Part shown: in pieces, positions 5,060 to 10,962 of the stretch
How positions within the stretch are numbered: the stretch's first letter is position 1
Layout of the letters: each line of letters opens with the position of its first letter
Assembly: GCA_947384015.1 (NCBI GenBank)
Contig: CANDFN010000031.1
Span: 1-11,050, forward strand
Direction: 5' to 3'
DNA from: an uncultured Clostridia bacterium
Lineage (GTDB): Bacteria; Bacillota; Clostridia; Christensenellales; UBA1242
Length of the DNA stretch: 11,050 bases
Position numbers and translations under genes: made by a program
Notes under the pieces: model-generated
Databases searched by the model: none
Told to the model about the DNA's origin: nothing
Seen by the model: only the letters and a program-made list of their open reading frames with translations

Positions 5060-6037
5060 ATGAATAAACCTTTGGAAGAATTAGATAAAGATTTTATAAG
5101 GATTTGGAGTAGATACACACTTTTGCCAGATTACAAATTAATAAAAAAACCATTAGAGGAATTGGCAAAATTGGGGCAAAAAGACGCAATTATTAAATAT
5201 TATTTGTTGAAAATAGCAAATAAAGAAAAAAACATAGCACCAGAGGTAGAAAGGTTTGTTAACGCTTTGGATGAAAACGCAAGCCTAACAAACGCATGTT
5301 GCAAAGCTTTAAAACTTTACCATGCAGATATGGAAAGACTTTTAAGAAGGGTGGAAGGCGCGCAACGCAATTATGAATTATATAAAATTAGTCAACATGG
5401 TCATATAAAAACAACAAAAGTTAATGCGGACGGTTGGTATAGAAAAACTAGTTATAAAGTTGAAAAACAGGCGAAAAAGGCAAGAGTTAGAATTAATTTT
5501 GAGAACTATCAAGAAGATAAAGAAGTTTACGAACAAAGTGATTTTATTCAGTTTATAAAACCAGCTTTAAATAAATATGTAGTTAGTATAAACAAAGAGG
5601 TAATTCAAAGGAATTCATCCATCGCTAGAAGAGAAAATTTCTTTACCGCATTAAGAACATTTCCTTCTTACCAAGAGCTTTATTTATATTTAGAAATGTT
5701 ACAGTTTATAGATATTGTGCCAGAAGATCCAATTTTTAAAGATACAAAATGCTTAAAAGGATTGAAGAACCATTTGGCACATGTTTATACTTCTCCGTTT
5801 GTGGATTACACACCAAGTTCTGCTGAAGACTTTGCATTGGCACAGTTGCTTTACAAAGGCGAAGTTAAAAAGCATAGTTTGTTTTATAACATATGGGCAA
5901 AAGACTATTTAACAAAAAAGGCAATGGAAGAATATTCTACACAGCTTGCCTCAAGTTTAAACAAACAAAAAGATAAAGGCACAAATTTAGCTCCAGCGGA
6001 GGATGTAGACACAACTCAAATAAATGTTATAAATTAA
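5060..6037 (+). CDS. Hypothetical protein, 325 residues, family not recognised
   Basis: I use ATG 5060 because GGAG at 5049-5052 lies 7 nt upstream; a TTG two codons earlier would sit almost on that site. The protein is hydrophilic and rich in Lys, Glu, Asn and Tyr, with no signal peptide, membrane segment or nucleotide-binding motif I can see. The first 80 residues look like paired amphipathic helices. A basic stretch lies near 118-148 (GWYRKTSYKVEKQAKKARVR). The last 25 residues are polar, acidic at the very end, and probably disordered. A conserved-looking core phrase is HLAHVYTSPFVDYTP (about 236-250). It has its own promoter and terminator, so it is a single-gene unit between the DUF1540 gene and rplI. 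No function is proposed. Confidence 0.85.
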   Translation: MNKPLEELDKDFIRIWSRYTLLPDYKLIKKPLEELAKLGQKDAIIKYYLLKIANKEKNIAPEVERFVNALDENASLTNACCKALKLYHADMERLLRRVEGAQRNYELYKISQHGHIKTTKVNADGWYRKTSYKVEKQAKKARVRINFENYQEDKEVYEQSDFIQFIKPALNKYVVSINKEVIQRNSSIARRENFFTALRTFPSYQELYLYLEMLQFIDIVPEDPIFKDTKCLKGLKNHLAHVYTSPFVDYTPSSAEDFALAQLLYKGEVKKHSLFYNIWAKDYLTKKAMEEYSTQLASSLNKQKDKGTNLAPAEDVDTTQINVIN

Positions 6038-6057
6038 GGGCAATAAGCCCTTTTTTT
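6036..6057 (+). terminator. Intrinsic terminator of the 5060 gene
   Basis: AAGGGC (6036-6041), loop AATAA, GCCCTT (6047-6052), then Ts to 6057. The stem begins inside the stop codon. Confidence 0.88.
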
Positions 6058-6071
6058 GTTTAAAAATAGTT

Positions 6072-6099
6072 TTGATTATAATAAAAAATATGATATAAT
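6072..6099 (+). promoter_or_regulatory. rplI promoter
   Basis: TTGATT (6072-6077), 16-bp spacer, TATAAT (6094-6099); predicted +1 near 6106. The leader is about 38 nt and holds a normal AAAGGAG at 6131-6137, 6 nt before the GTG. Confidence 0.75.
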
Positions 6100-6143
6100 A
6101 AAAAGGACGGATGTTTAGTTTTTGCTAATAAAAGGAGTTTTAA

Positions 6144-6587
6144 GTGAAAGTTATTTTAATTAAAGACTTAAAAGGTAAAGGCAAAGCGGGGGATGTTATA
6201 GACGTAAACCCAAGTTATGCAAGCAATGTGCTTATAAAACAAGGCATTGCAAAAGAGGCAACAAAAAGTAATTTAAATGACCACAAAGGTCAAATGGACG
6301 CAAAAGTATTTCATCATGGCGAAATGGTAAAAGAGTATCAAGCCATAGCCAATAAAATGAAAGGCAAAAAATACGATTTTACCCTAAGCGTAGGTGCAAA
6401 TGGTAAAGCATTTGGCTCTGTAACCAAACAAGATGTTTTAAATGCTCTTGTTGCTGACGGCTTTAAGGTAGAAAAAAATATGATAAAAGATTTCCCACCA
6501 GTTAAAGGTGTGGGGCAATATAAAGTTGTAATTCAACTTATTAAAGAAGTGTCTACCGAAGTTGTAATAAATGTAATGGTAAAATAA
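6144..6587 (+). CDS. rplI: 50S ribosomal protein L9
   Basis: 147 residues, the normal length. The N-terminal rRNA-binding domain (1-50) reads MKVILIKDLKGKGKAGDVIDVN with a GDV and conserved Tyr-Ala-x-Asn. A long connecting helix covers roughly 41-75, and the C-terminal domain carries GANGKAFGSVTKQDV (about 84-98) and KGVGQYKVVIQL. L9 binds 23S rRNA near the L1 stalk base and helps keep the reading frame. The start is GTG, backed by AAAGGAG. In many Bacillota rplI sits beside gdpP and dnaB; here it is alone with its own promoter and terminator. Confidence 0.97.
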   Translation: MKVILIKDLKGKGKAGDVIDVNPSYASNVLIKQGIAKEATKSNLNDHKGQMDAKVFHHGEMVKEYQAIANKMKGKKYDFTLSVGANGKAFGSVTKQDVLNALVADGFKVEKNMIKDFPPVKGVGQYKVVIQLIKEVSTEVVINVMVK

Positions 6588-6616
6588 ATCCTTAAAACTA
6601 GGGGTTTAAAGGGGAA

Positions 6617-6779
6617 CAAAAAAACACTCGCTGTTAGGCGAGTGTTTTTTCTAGGCTGACTATTTGCAATAGAGTGAAGCCGGCAATCCCCATTCTCAAT
6701 ATTCCTGACCTAGCAACTTAAATAATTAAACATCAGTTAAAAGGGGTTAAAAACTTTTTCCTAATTTATTATTTAAGTT
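6617..6779 (-). ncRNA. Candidate small RNA of about 163 nt, family not recognised
   Basis: A very strong promoter (6786-6815) and a strong terminator (6618-6650) frame a region without a plausible ORF. The RNA would start near 6779 with an extended hairpin. Its 5' arm (6780-6768) is complementary over 13 bp to 6726-6714, with further short pairings and a loop carrying CCCC (near 6744-6747). A second domain, 6713-6651, is closed by CTAGG/CCTAG and continues as an irregular hairpin: UAUUG with CAAAUA, AAUGGGG with CUCUAUU, and an internal loop of UCAGGAA opposite GUCAG. The third hairpin is the terminator. It does not look like tmRNA, SRP RNA, RNase P or a T-box, and its ends do not pair as in 6S RNA. 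A trans-acting regulator is possible. Confidence 0.68.
6618..6650. terminator. Bidirectional terminator shared by rplI and the minus-strand small RNA
   Basis: AACACTCGC (6623-6631), loop TGTTAG, GCGAGTGTT (6638-6646): a perfect 9-bp stem. There are Ts to 6650 on the plus strand and seven Ts (from As 6618-6624) on the minus strand. It can end rplI and the opposing small RNA. Confidence 0.92.
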
Positions 6780-6785
6780 GTTTAT

Positions 6786-6815
6786 ATTATAGCAGACTCA
6801 ATCGGCTCTTGTCAA
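6786..6815 (-). promoter_or_regulatory. Strong promoter of the small RNA
   Basis: On the minus strand: TTGACA (6810-6815), 18-bp spacer, TGC-TATAAT (6786-6791), an extended -10. Both hexamers are perfect. The -35 lies inside the 6811-6826 palindrome, so a protein bound there would block it. Confidence 0.87.
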
Positions 6816-6826
6816 ATAAATTTGAC
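6811..6826. promoter_or_regulatory. Operator-like palindrome between the small RNA and the xre gene
   Basis: GTCAAAT-AA-ATTTGAC: two perfect 7-bp arms around 2 bp. It overlaps the -35 of the small RNA and is centred about 30 bp before the xre start. The likely ligand is the XRE protein encoded alongside; that is an inference from position. Confidence 0.65.
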
Positions 6827-6850
6827 CCTTTTGCGTCATAATATTTTTAT

Positions 6851-7084
6851 ATGAAACAAGAAATAATTTTAGATGTTTTTGCAAAAAGGTTAAAAGAACT
6901 AATGGACGCTGATGATAAAATTAAATCTATAGCAGATTTAGCGAAATTGGCAAACATTCCAAGAACTTCTATTAACAATTGGATTTTAAAGAAAAGAGTT
7001 CCAACAATATATTCAGTTTATCAAATTGCCGAATATTTTGGAGTAAGTATAGACTACTTAACTGGTAGAAAGGATTTTGAATGA
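6851..7084 (+). CDS. Small XRE-family transcriptional regulator
   Basis: 77 residues, essentially a lone HTH_3 domain (about 9-73). LAKLANIPRTSINNWILKKR (32-51) holds the helix-turn-helix, and IAEYFGVSIDYLTGRKDFE closes the domain as in Cro/C1 repressors. No ligand or dimerisation domain is added. ATG 6851 has no purine-rich ribosome site; the AT-rich stretch before it offers -10-like CATAAT (6837-6842) or TAATAT (6839-6844), putting the transcript start at 6849 or on the ATG itself. Translation may be leaderless. The stop codon overlaps a terminator, so it is a single-gene unit. Autoregulation and control of the divergent small RNA through the 6811-6826 palindrome are likely but inferred. 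Confidence 0.88.
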   Translation: MKQEIILDVFAKRLKELMDADDKIKSIADLAKLANIPRTSINNWILKKRVPTIYSVYQIAEYFGVSIDYLTGRKDFE

Positions 7085-7106
7085 TAGGTTGACCTATCAT
7101 TTTTTT
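7081..7106 (+). terminator. Intrinsic terminator of the xre gene
   Basis: ATGATAGG (7081-7088), loop TTGA, CCTATCAT (7093-7100), then Ts to 7106. The stem starts at the last codons of xre. Confidence 0.9.
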
Positions 7107-7148
7107 ATAATTGTTAAAATTTTTATTAAAAAATTATTACTTTTATGT

Positions 7149-7154
7149 TATAAT
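7149..7154 (+). promoter_or_regulatory. Extended -10 promoter of the four-gene operon
   Basis: TGT-TATAAT (7146-7154) with no convincing -35 at the right distance. Predicted +1 is 7161, the first G of GGAG, so the 5' leader would be about 9 nt. Confidence 0.65.
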
Positions 7155-7169
7155 GCTAACGGAGTAGGT

Positions 7170-8036
7170 ATGGAAAACAAAAAGAAAAAGCAAAGTAAGG
7201 AAGAGTTGTCGGTTGCGGAGAAGGTGGAATTAAGTTTACAAAAACGTTTTCATAAAGAACTATTCTCGCGCTTTTGCCGTGCTATAAATGAATACGATTT
7301 AATTAAGCCAAATGATAATATTGCAGTGTGTATTTCTGGCGGTAAAGATAGCATGCTAATGGCAAAACTTTTTCAGGAATTAAAAAAACACAATAAGTTT
7401 CCATTTGAAGTTAAGTTTTTGGTTATGGACCCTGGTTACAGCAAACCAAACCGCAAAAAGCTAGAAGACAATGCAAAACTACTTAATGTGCCAATTAATT
7501 TATTTGAGACTGATATATTTAGCAATGTTGTGAATATAGATAAATCCCCTTGTTATATTTGTGCAAGGATGAGGCGCGGACATTTATACAGCCAAGCAAA
7601 GCAGATGGGTTGCAACAAAATTGCGCTAGGTCATCATTATGATGATGTTATAGAAACAATAGTTATGGGTATGCTTTATGGCGCGCAAATGCAAACCATG
7701 ATGCCAAAAGTAAAAAGTAAAAATTTTGAAGGTATGGAACTTATTCGTCCAATGTATTTAATAAGGGAAAGTGATATTAAGCAATGGTGCAAATATAACG
7801 GTTTAAGTTTTTTACAATGTGCCTGCAAGTTTACAGATGAAAATTATGGCAACGCACAAGAAACCGCATCTAAGCGAAAAAAAGTAAAAGAACTAATTGC
7901 AAGTTTAAAAGAAGAGGACCCTCAAATAGAAGGCAACATTTTTAAAAGTGTGGAAAACGTAAACCTTGCAACGGTTATTGCGTATAAAGACAAACAAAAT
8001 AATCGTCATCACTTTTTGGATGATTACGACAATTAG
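7170..8036 (+). CDS. TtcA-family PP-loop ATPase, probable tRNA 2-thiocytidine enzyme
   Basis: 288 residues from ATG 7170, chosen because GGAG at 7161-7164 lies 5 nt upstream; the frame is open 31 codons earlier but that part covers the xre terminator. SGGKDS (56-61) is the PP-loop that binds ATP and activates a tRNA base by adenylation. CYICARMRRGHLYSQA (128-143) and KIALGHHYDDVIET (150-163) are TtcA signatures. C128 and C131 (CxxC), plus C217 or C219 (QCACKF), can ligate an iron-sulfur cluster as in TtcA, which thiolates C32 in some tRNAs. The spacing of the last cysteines (CAC) differs from E. coli TtcA, so the exact tRNA target is open. First gene of a tight operon with 8 nt to the next gene. 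Confidence 0.88.
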   Translation: MENKKKKQSKEELSVAEKVELSLQKRFHKELFSRFCRAINEYDLIKPNDNIAVCISGGKDSMLMAKLFQELKKHNKFPFEVKFLVMDPGYSKPNRKKLEDNAKLLNVPINLFETDIFSNVVNIDKSPCYICARMRRGHLYSQAKQMGCNKIALGHHYDDVIETIVMGMLYGAQMQTMMPKVKSKNFEGMELIRPMYLIRESDIKQWCKYNGLSFLQCACKFTDENYGNAQETASKRKKVKELIASLKEEDPQIEGNIFKSVENVNLATVIAYKDKQNNRHHFLDDYDN

Positions 8037-8044
8037 GAGAAAGA

Positions 8045-8440
8045 ATGAAAAAGTTGGTTCTTAGTGGCAGTGCAAAAAATCAGGCAGAAGTTAATAGGTT
8101 TTTGCAACACTTTAAAGATAAGTATGAAATTTTAGACTACCCAAAAGTTATAGACGGCGATTTTATGAAAAATTATAATAAAGTCCACACAAATTTTTAT
8201 AAAAGTATAGAAAATGCGGATGTGTTCTTTTTAATGAATTTTGATAAAAACGGAGTAAAAGGCTATGTGGGTTCTGCGGGCTTTGGAGAACTTAGTATTG
8301 CATTATTTTTAAAATTAATTGCTAAAAAAGAAATTGAAATTTTAATTTATCAAATGCCAGATAAAAGTGTAGCATCTTACGATGAAATTGAACTTTGGTT
8401 AAAACTAGGCTACATTAAAATTTATGATAAAAAAATTTAA
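8045..8440 (+). CDS. Nucleoside 2-deoxyribosyltransferase-like protein
   Basis: 131 residues, with AGGAG upstream. It opens with a beta strand and glycine-containing loop (MKKLVLSGSA). It then has ADVFFLMNFDKNGVKGYVGS (58-77) and GFGELSIALFL (79-89). This resembles the 'aDv...N.d..g..GYiG..t.gEi..A' block of nucleoside 2-deoxyribosyltransferase-fold proteins, in which the Glu acts in N-glycosidic bond chemistry; E82 would be the equivalent. The fold call is moderate and substrate unknown. It lies 8 nt after the TtcA-like gene and 12 nt before the next, so co-expression is likely. Confidence 0.65.
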   Translation: MKKLVLSGSAKNQAEVNRFLQHFKDKYEILDYPKVIDGDFMKNYNKVHTNFYKSIENADVFFLMNFDKNGVKGYVGSAGFGELSIALFLKLIAKKEIEILIYQMPDKSVASYDEIELWLKLGYIKIYDKKI

Positions 8441-8452
8441 TTAGGAGAAGTT

Positions 8453-9004
8453 ATGAAAATTTTTTATGTTCATCATGCATTAAGAGATGTTGGTAACCAA
8501 CCAAGCCCTAAAGATGGATTAAAAGCATTGGGTGTTAAAGATGCAAAAAACACCGCAAAACTTTTTGAAGATGCTTTTAAAAAAATAAAGTTTAAAGCAA
8601 TTTACACTTCGCCATTTTTTAGATGCACCGAAACTGCAAAATTGATTAACAAATATATGAAATTGCCGATAATTGAAGATGCTAGATTCAATGAATTTTT
8701 TGATGGACATATGGTGGCAAATCATCCACTAGTTCCTACAGAAAAAGAAAGTTGGGAACAATGTCAAACAAGAATAATTGAAGCACTTGAAGATATTGTT
8801 AATAAATATGATGACGATGATGCGGTTATTTGTGTTACAAGTGGGGTAAATATTACGGCTTTTGTGTGCGTGGCTTTTGGCATTTTGCCAAGCAATAGCA
8901 ATCCTTTCCCACTGGTTCCAAGTTGCTCGCCTATGGGGTTTGATATTAATAAAGATTGTTTTAAAAGATTAAAAGCGTTAAAAACAAACAGTAAACATAA
9001 GTAA
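8453..9004 (+). CDS. Histidine phosphatase-superfamily protein with altered catalytic residues
   Basis: 183 residues; TTAGGAGA is upstream. The phosphoglycerate-mutase-like fold is indicated by the N-terminal strand MKIFYV, the phrase IYTSPFFRCTETAKLI (50-65, usual form 'ysSPl.Ra.qTA'), and FNEFFDGH (79-86, usual 'L.E...G'). The usual RHG motif reads HHA (7-9): the phospho-accepting His (H8) can be kept but the Arg before it and the Gly after are changed. The second catalytic His, normally in a 'vsHG' motif, is absent: the place reads VTSGVN (128-133) with Ser130. R57 and E81 are present. It may be a weak or non-hydrolytic member, or use a different mechanism. Third gene of the operon. Confidence 0.8.
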   Translation: MKIFYVHHALRDVGNQPSPKDGLKALGVKDAKNTAKLFEDAFKKIKFKAIYTSPFFRCTETAKLINKYMKLPIIEDARFNEFFDGHMVANHPLVPTEKESWEQCQTRIIEALEDIVNKYDDDDAVICVTSGVNITAFVCVAFGILPSNSNPFPLVPSCSPMGFDINKDCFKRLKALKTNSKHK

Positions 9005-9021
9005 GTTAGTAAAGGGGAGAT

Positions 9022-9408
9022 ATGAAACATATTGCAATTTTGCGCCAACCTTTTTATGGTATGGTTTTAAACGGCACAAAAACAATAGAAAGCCGTTGGG
9101 GGATGAACAAGTGTGCACCTTTTGGTAAAATTAAGGTGGGCGATGTAATTTATATAAAACAAACAGGCAAACCTGTAACGGCAAAGGCTGTGGCAAAAGA
9201 AGTTAAATTTTACACCTTAACACCCAAACTTGTGGAAGAAATCCGTATTAAATATGGTAAGCTTATTGGCACAGATAAGTTTGAAGATTGGGAAACAACG
9301 CTAAACAAAAAATATTGCACACTTATTTGGTTAGACAAGGTAGAAAAAATTCCACCAATGCAAGTGCCGCGTAGCAATGGTGCGGGCTGGATTATTTTAA
9401 AAGATTAA
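9022..9408 (+). CDS. ASCH-domain (PUA-like) protein
   Basis: 128 residues, with GGGGAG upstream. The start MKHIAILRQPFYGMVLNGTK followed by TIESRW is the ASCH signature ('l.i..p....il.GtKt.E.R'); K20/E23/R25 form the usual charged cleft. VGDVIYIKQTG (40-50) and AKAVAKEVKFYT (54-65) form the barrel strands. The domain is related to PUA folds that bind RNA or modified nucleosides, and some ASCH proteins hydrolyse modified cytidines. Last gene of the operon, 17 nt after the phosphatase-like gene, before a terminator. A nucleoside- or RNA-linked task shared with the TtcA-like gene is an inference. Confidence 0.83.
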   Translation: MKHIAILRQPFYGMVLNGTKTIESRWGMNKCAPFGKIKVGDVIYIKQTGKPVTAKAVAKEVKFYTLTPKLVEEIRIKYGKLIGTDKFEDWETTLNKKYCTLIWLDKVEKIPPMQVPRSNGAGWIILKD

Positions 9409-9437
9409 AAAAGAAGAATTATAAATTCTTCCTTTTT
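9405..9437. terminator. Bidirectional terminator between the operon and uppP
   Basis: GAAGAATT (9413-9420), loop ATA, AATTCTTC (9424-9431): 8-bp stem. Ts follow on the plus strand (9433-9437) and a run of Ts on the minus strand (from As before 9413). It can end both converging units. Confidence 0.85.
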
Positions 9438-9469
9438 GATAGTCTTTTAACTTATTAGTATAAACAATT

Positions 9470-10219
9470 TTAAACAAACAAAAGTGTTAACAAACTTAAA
9501 AATATTAGGTAAAAGCTAAAATAAAATAAACGATTTTTCTTAACCACTTTTAACATCAATTTAATAGAGAGTATGCCAAAAACAAAGGATGCAACAAACA
9601 CTATAACCATGCCTACCCAGTTGATAGTAACTGGGTTTTTTATTAGGTCAATGCCTTCGTAAACGGCACTAGCAATAATAATTGGGATGCTCATTAAAAA
9701 AGAAAAATCTAATGCCTCGTTTTTATTAATACCTAAAAACAAACCGGTAACTAATGTTGTGCCACTACGTGAAATGCCTGGCAATACGGCTAGCCCTTGT
9801 GTGACGCCCATAATAAACGAGGTCTTTTTTGTAAAATATTTATTGCCATTGGCTTTAAAGTCTACAACAAATAAAAGCACAGCAGAAATTAAAAAGCCCC
9901 AAATAGTTGATGAGGTGGAAAAGCCACTTTCAAAAAATTTATTAAATACTAAAACAATTAAAACTGTGGGTATGGTTGCGATAATTAGGTTAAGGTTTGT
10001 TTTATTAATAGGGTGGCGGATTAGTGAAAATAATCTTTTTCTATAACAATAAATTACCGCCAAAAGTGTGCCTAGATGAGCCACAACGCTTAACAATAGT
10101 AGATTGTCCAAATTAAAAAACGAGCCAAACAAAACAATATGACCGCTACTAGATACTGGCAAAAATTCGGTTAAACCTTGAACTAAGCCTATTAAAAAAT
10201 ATTTTATTGCACTATTCAC
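9470..10219 (-). CDS. uppP: Undecaprenyl-diphosphatase (UppP/BacA)
   Basis: Membrane enzyme that removes a phosphate from undecaprenyl diphosphate, recycling the lipid carrier for peptidoglycan; high activity gives bacitracin resistance. 249 residues, a little short of the usual 265-280. Two family motifs: GLVQGLTEFLPVSSSGH (11-27) and GVTQGLAVLPGISRSGT (138-154), with acidic E18, H27, S25 and R151 as the expected active-site residues. At least six hydrophobic segments are visible (for example 41-58, 76-93, 105-120, 174-186, 202-222, 231-248). The start is GTG 10219-10217; GGGG lies 10 nt upstream, slightly far. Divergent from the HAD gene. Confidence 0.96.
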   Translation of the reverse strand: MNSAIKYFLIGLVQGLTEFLPVSSSGHIVLFGSFFNLDNLLLLSVVAHLGTLLAVIYCYRKRLFSLIRHPINKTNLNLIIATIPTVLIVLVFNKFFESGFSTSSTIWGFLISAVLLFVVDFKANGNKYFTKKTSFIMGVTQGLAVLPGISRSGTTLVTGLFLGINKNEALDFSFLMSIPIIIASAVYEGIDLIKNPVTINWVGMVIVFVASFVFGILSIKLMLKVVKKNRLFYFSFYLIFLSLLTLLFV

Positions 10220-10246
10220 TTGAAATTTTCCCCAATTTGTTATATT

Positions 10247-10252
10247 ATTATA
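10247..10252 (-). promoter_or_regulatory. Probable -10 of uppP
   Basis: Minus-strand TATAAT; the -35 is poor (GTGATA at 18 bp or TTGTGA at 20 bp). It would start RNA near 10240, 21 nt before the GTG. The plus strand here has TTGACG-17-CAAAAT (from about 10253) that may serve the divergent HAD gene, so the two promoters would overlap. Confidence 0.45.
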
Positions 10253-10292
10253 TTGACGGATTTAAAATAATATCACAAAATAAAGAGGCAAT

Positions 10293-10787
10293 ATGTTAGT
10301 AGACGAAATAAAACAAACAGCTAAAGAAAATAAAGTTAATTTATTTTTTGATATGGATGGAACTGTTGTAGAATACGAAACAGGTAAAAAAGACGCAATT
10401 ATAAATAATTTGCCAAATGTTTATATAAATGCACGTCCGCTAAAATCTGTGCTAAAACAGGTTAAAAGTTTAAGTAAAAACAAAAATATTACAATTTATA
10501 TTGTGTCTAACTGCCATTATCACGAACAAGAACAAGAAAAACTTGCATGGCTAAATAAACATATGCCATATGTAAAAAAAGAAAATATAAAAATACTTGT
10601 GCTTTCAGAAATGGAGTTTACTACCAAAGAAAAACCTTTTTTAAAGTCTAAATACATTAAAACAATTATGGAAAAAGAGCCGGCAAGCGTTAACTATTTT
10701 ATAGAGGATGATGTGCCAATAATTCGCGCAAGTATGACGGCTTTGCCAGAACTTAAAGTTGTGCATGTAAGCACATTTGTAAAATAA
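10293..10787 (+). CDS. HAD-like hydrolase, possible nucleotidase or phosphatase
   Basis: 164 residues; AGAGG is upstream of ATG 10293. Motif I FFDMDGTVVEY (18-28) gives the nucleophile D20 and acid D22. Motif II is IVSNCH (70-75) with S72. Motif III Lys is probably K114 or K118 within KEKPFLKSK. Motif IV is FIEDDVPI (136-143), acidic E138, D139 and D140 for Mg2+. The cap is minimal, about residues 30-65. The order fits a HAD phosphatase, perhaps a 5'-nucleotidase-like or polynucleotide phosphatase; the substrate is not clear. Single gene, divergent from uppP. Confidence 0.82.
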   Translation: MLVDEIKQTAKENKVNLFFDMDGTVVEYETGKKDAIINNLPNVYINARPLKSVLKQVKSLSKNKNITIYIVSNCHYHEQEQEKLAWLNKHMPYVKKENIKILVLSEMEFTTKEKPFLKSKYIKTIMEKEPASVNYFIEDDVPIIRASMTALPELKVVHVSTFVK

Positions 10788-10916
10788 GGGGAAATATATG
10801 TTCTCCTTTACGGAAGGCATATAAAAGAGGAGGGCTTAATTTATTTTAAGTTTGCTATGCTCACAAATAAATATTTATCAATCAAAAATTATTAAATAAA
10901 TTTAAAATTAAGATTG

Positions 10917-10928
10917 CTAAATATTTAG
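10917..10928. repeat. 12-bp palindrome upstream of ychF
   Basis: CTAAATATTTAG is a perfect palindrome, 34 bp before the ychF start, in a 175-bp AT-rich gap that has no clear sigma-A promoter or T-tract terminator. It may be an operator or chance in AT-rich DNA. Confidence 0.3.
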
Positions 10929-10962
10929 TGCTAACGCACAAAATAAATTATTAGGAGAAATT

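Noticed and set aside
6111..6125. Five-codon ORF MFSFC in the rplI leader after AAGGACGG
   Set aside because: It is very short, no alternative RNA structures follow it, and no amino acid is enriched in a way that would suit L9 control. Chance is enough to explain it.
6617..6779. 6S RNA as identity of the small RNA
   Set aside because: 6S RNA closes by pairing its 5' and 3' ends around a central bubble. Here the 5' arm pairs locally and the 3' end is a separate terminator hairpin.
7077..7169. 31-residue N-terminal extension of the TtcA-like protein from ATG 7077
   Set aside because: It overlaps the xre gene end and its terminator, has no ribosome site, and lies before the predicted +1. ATG 7170 has GGAG.
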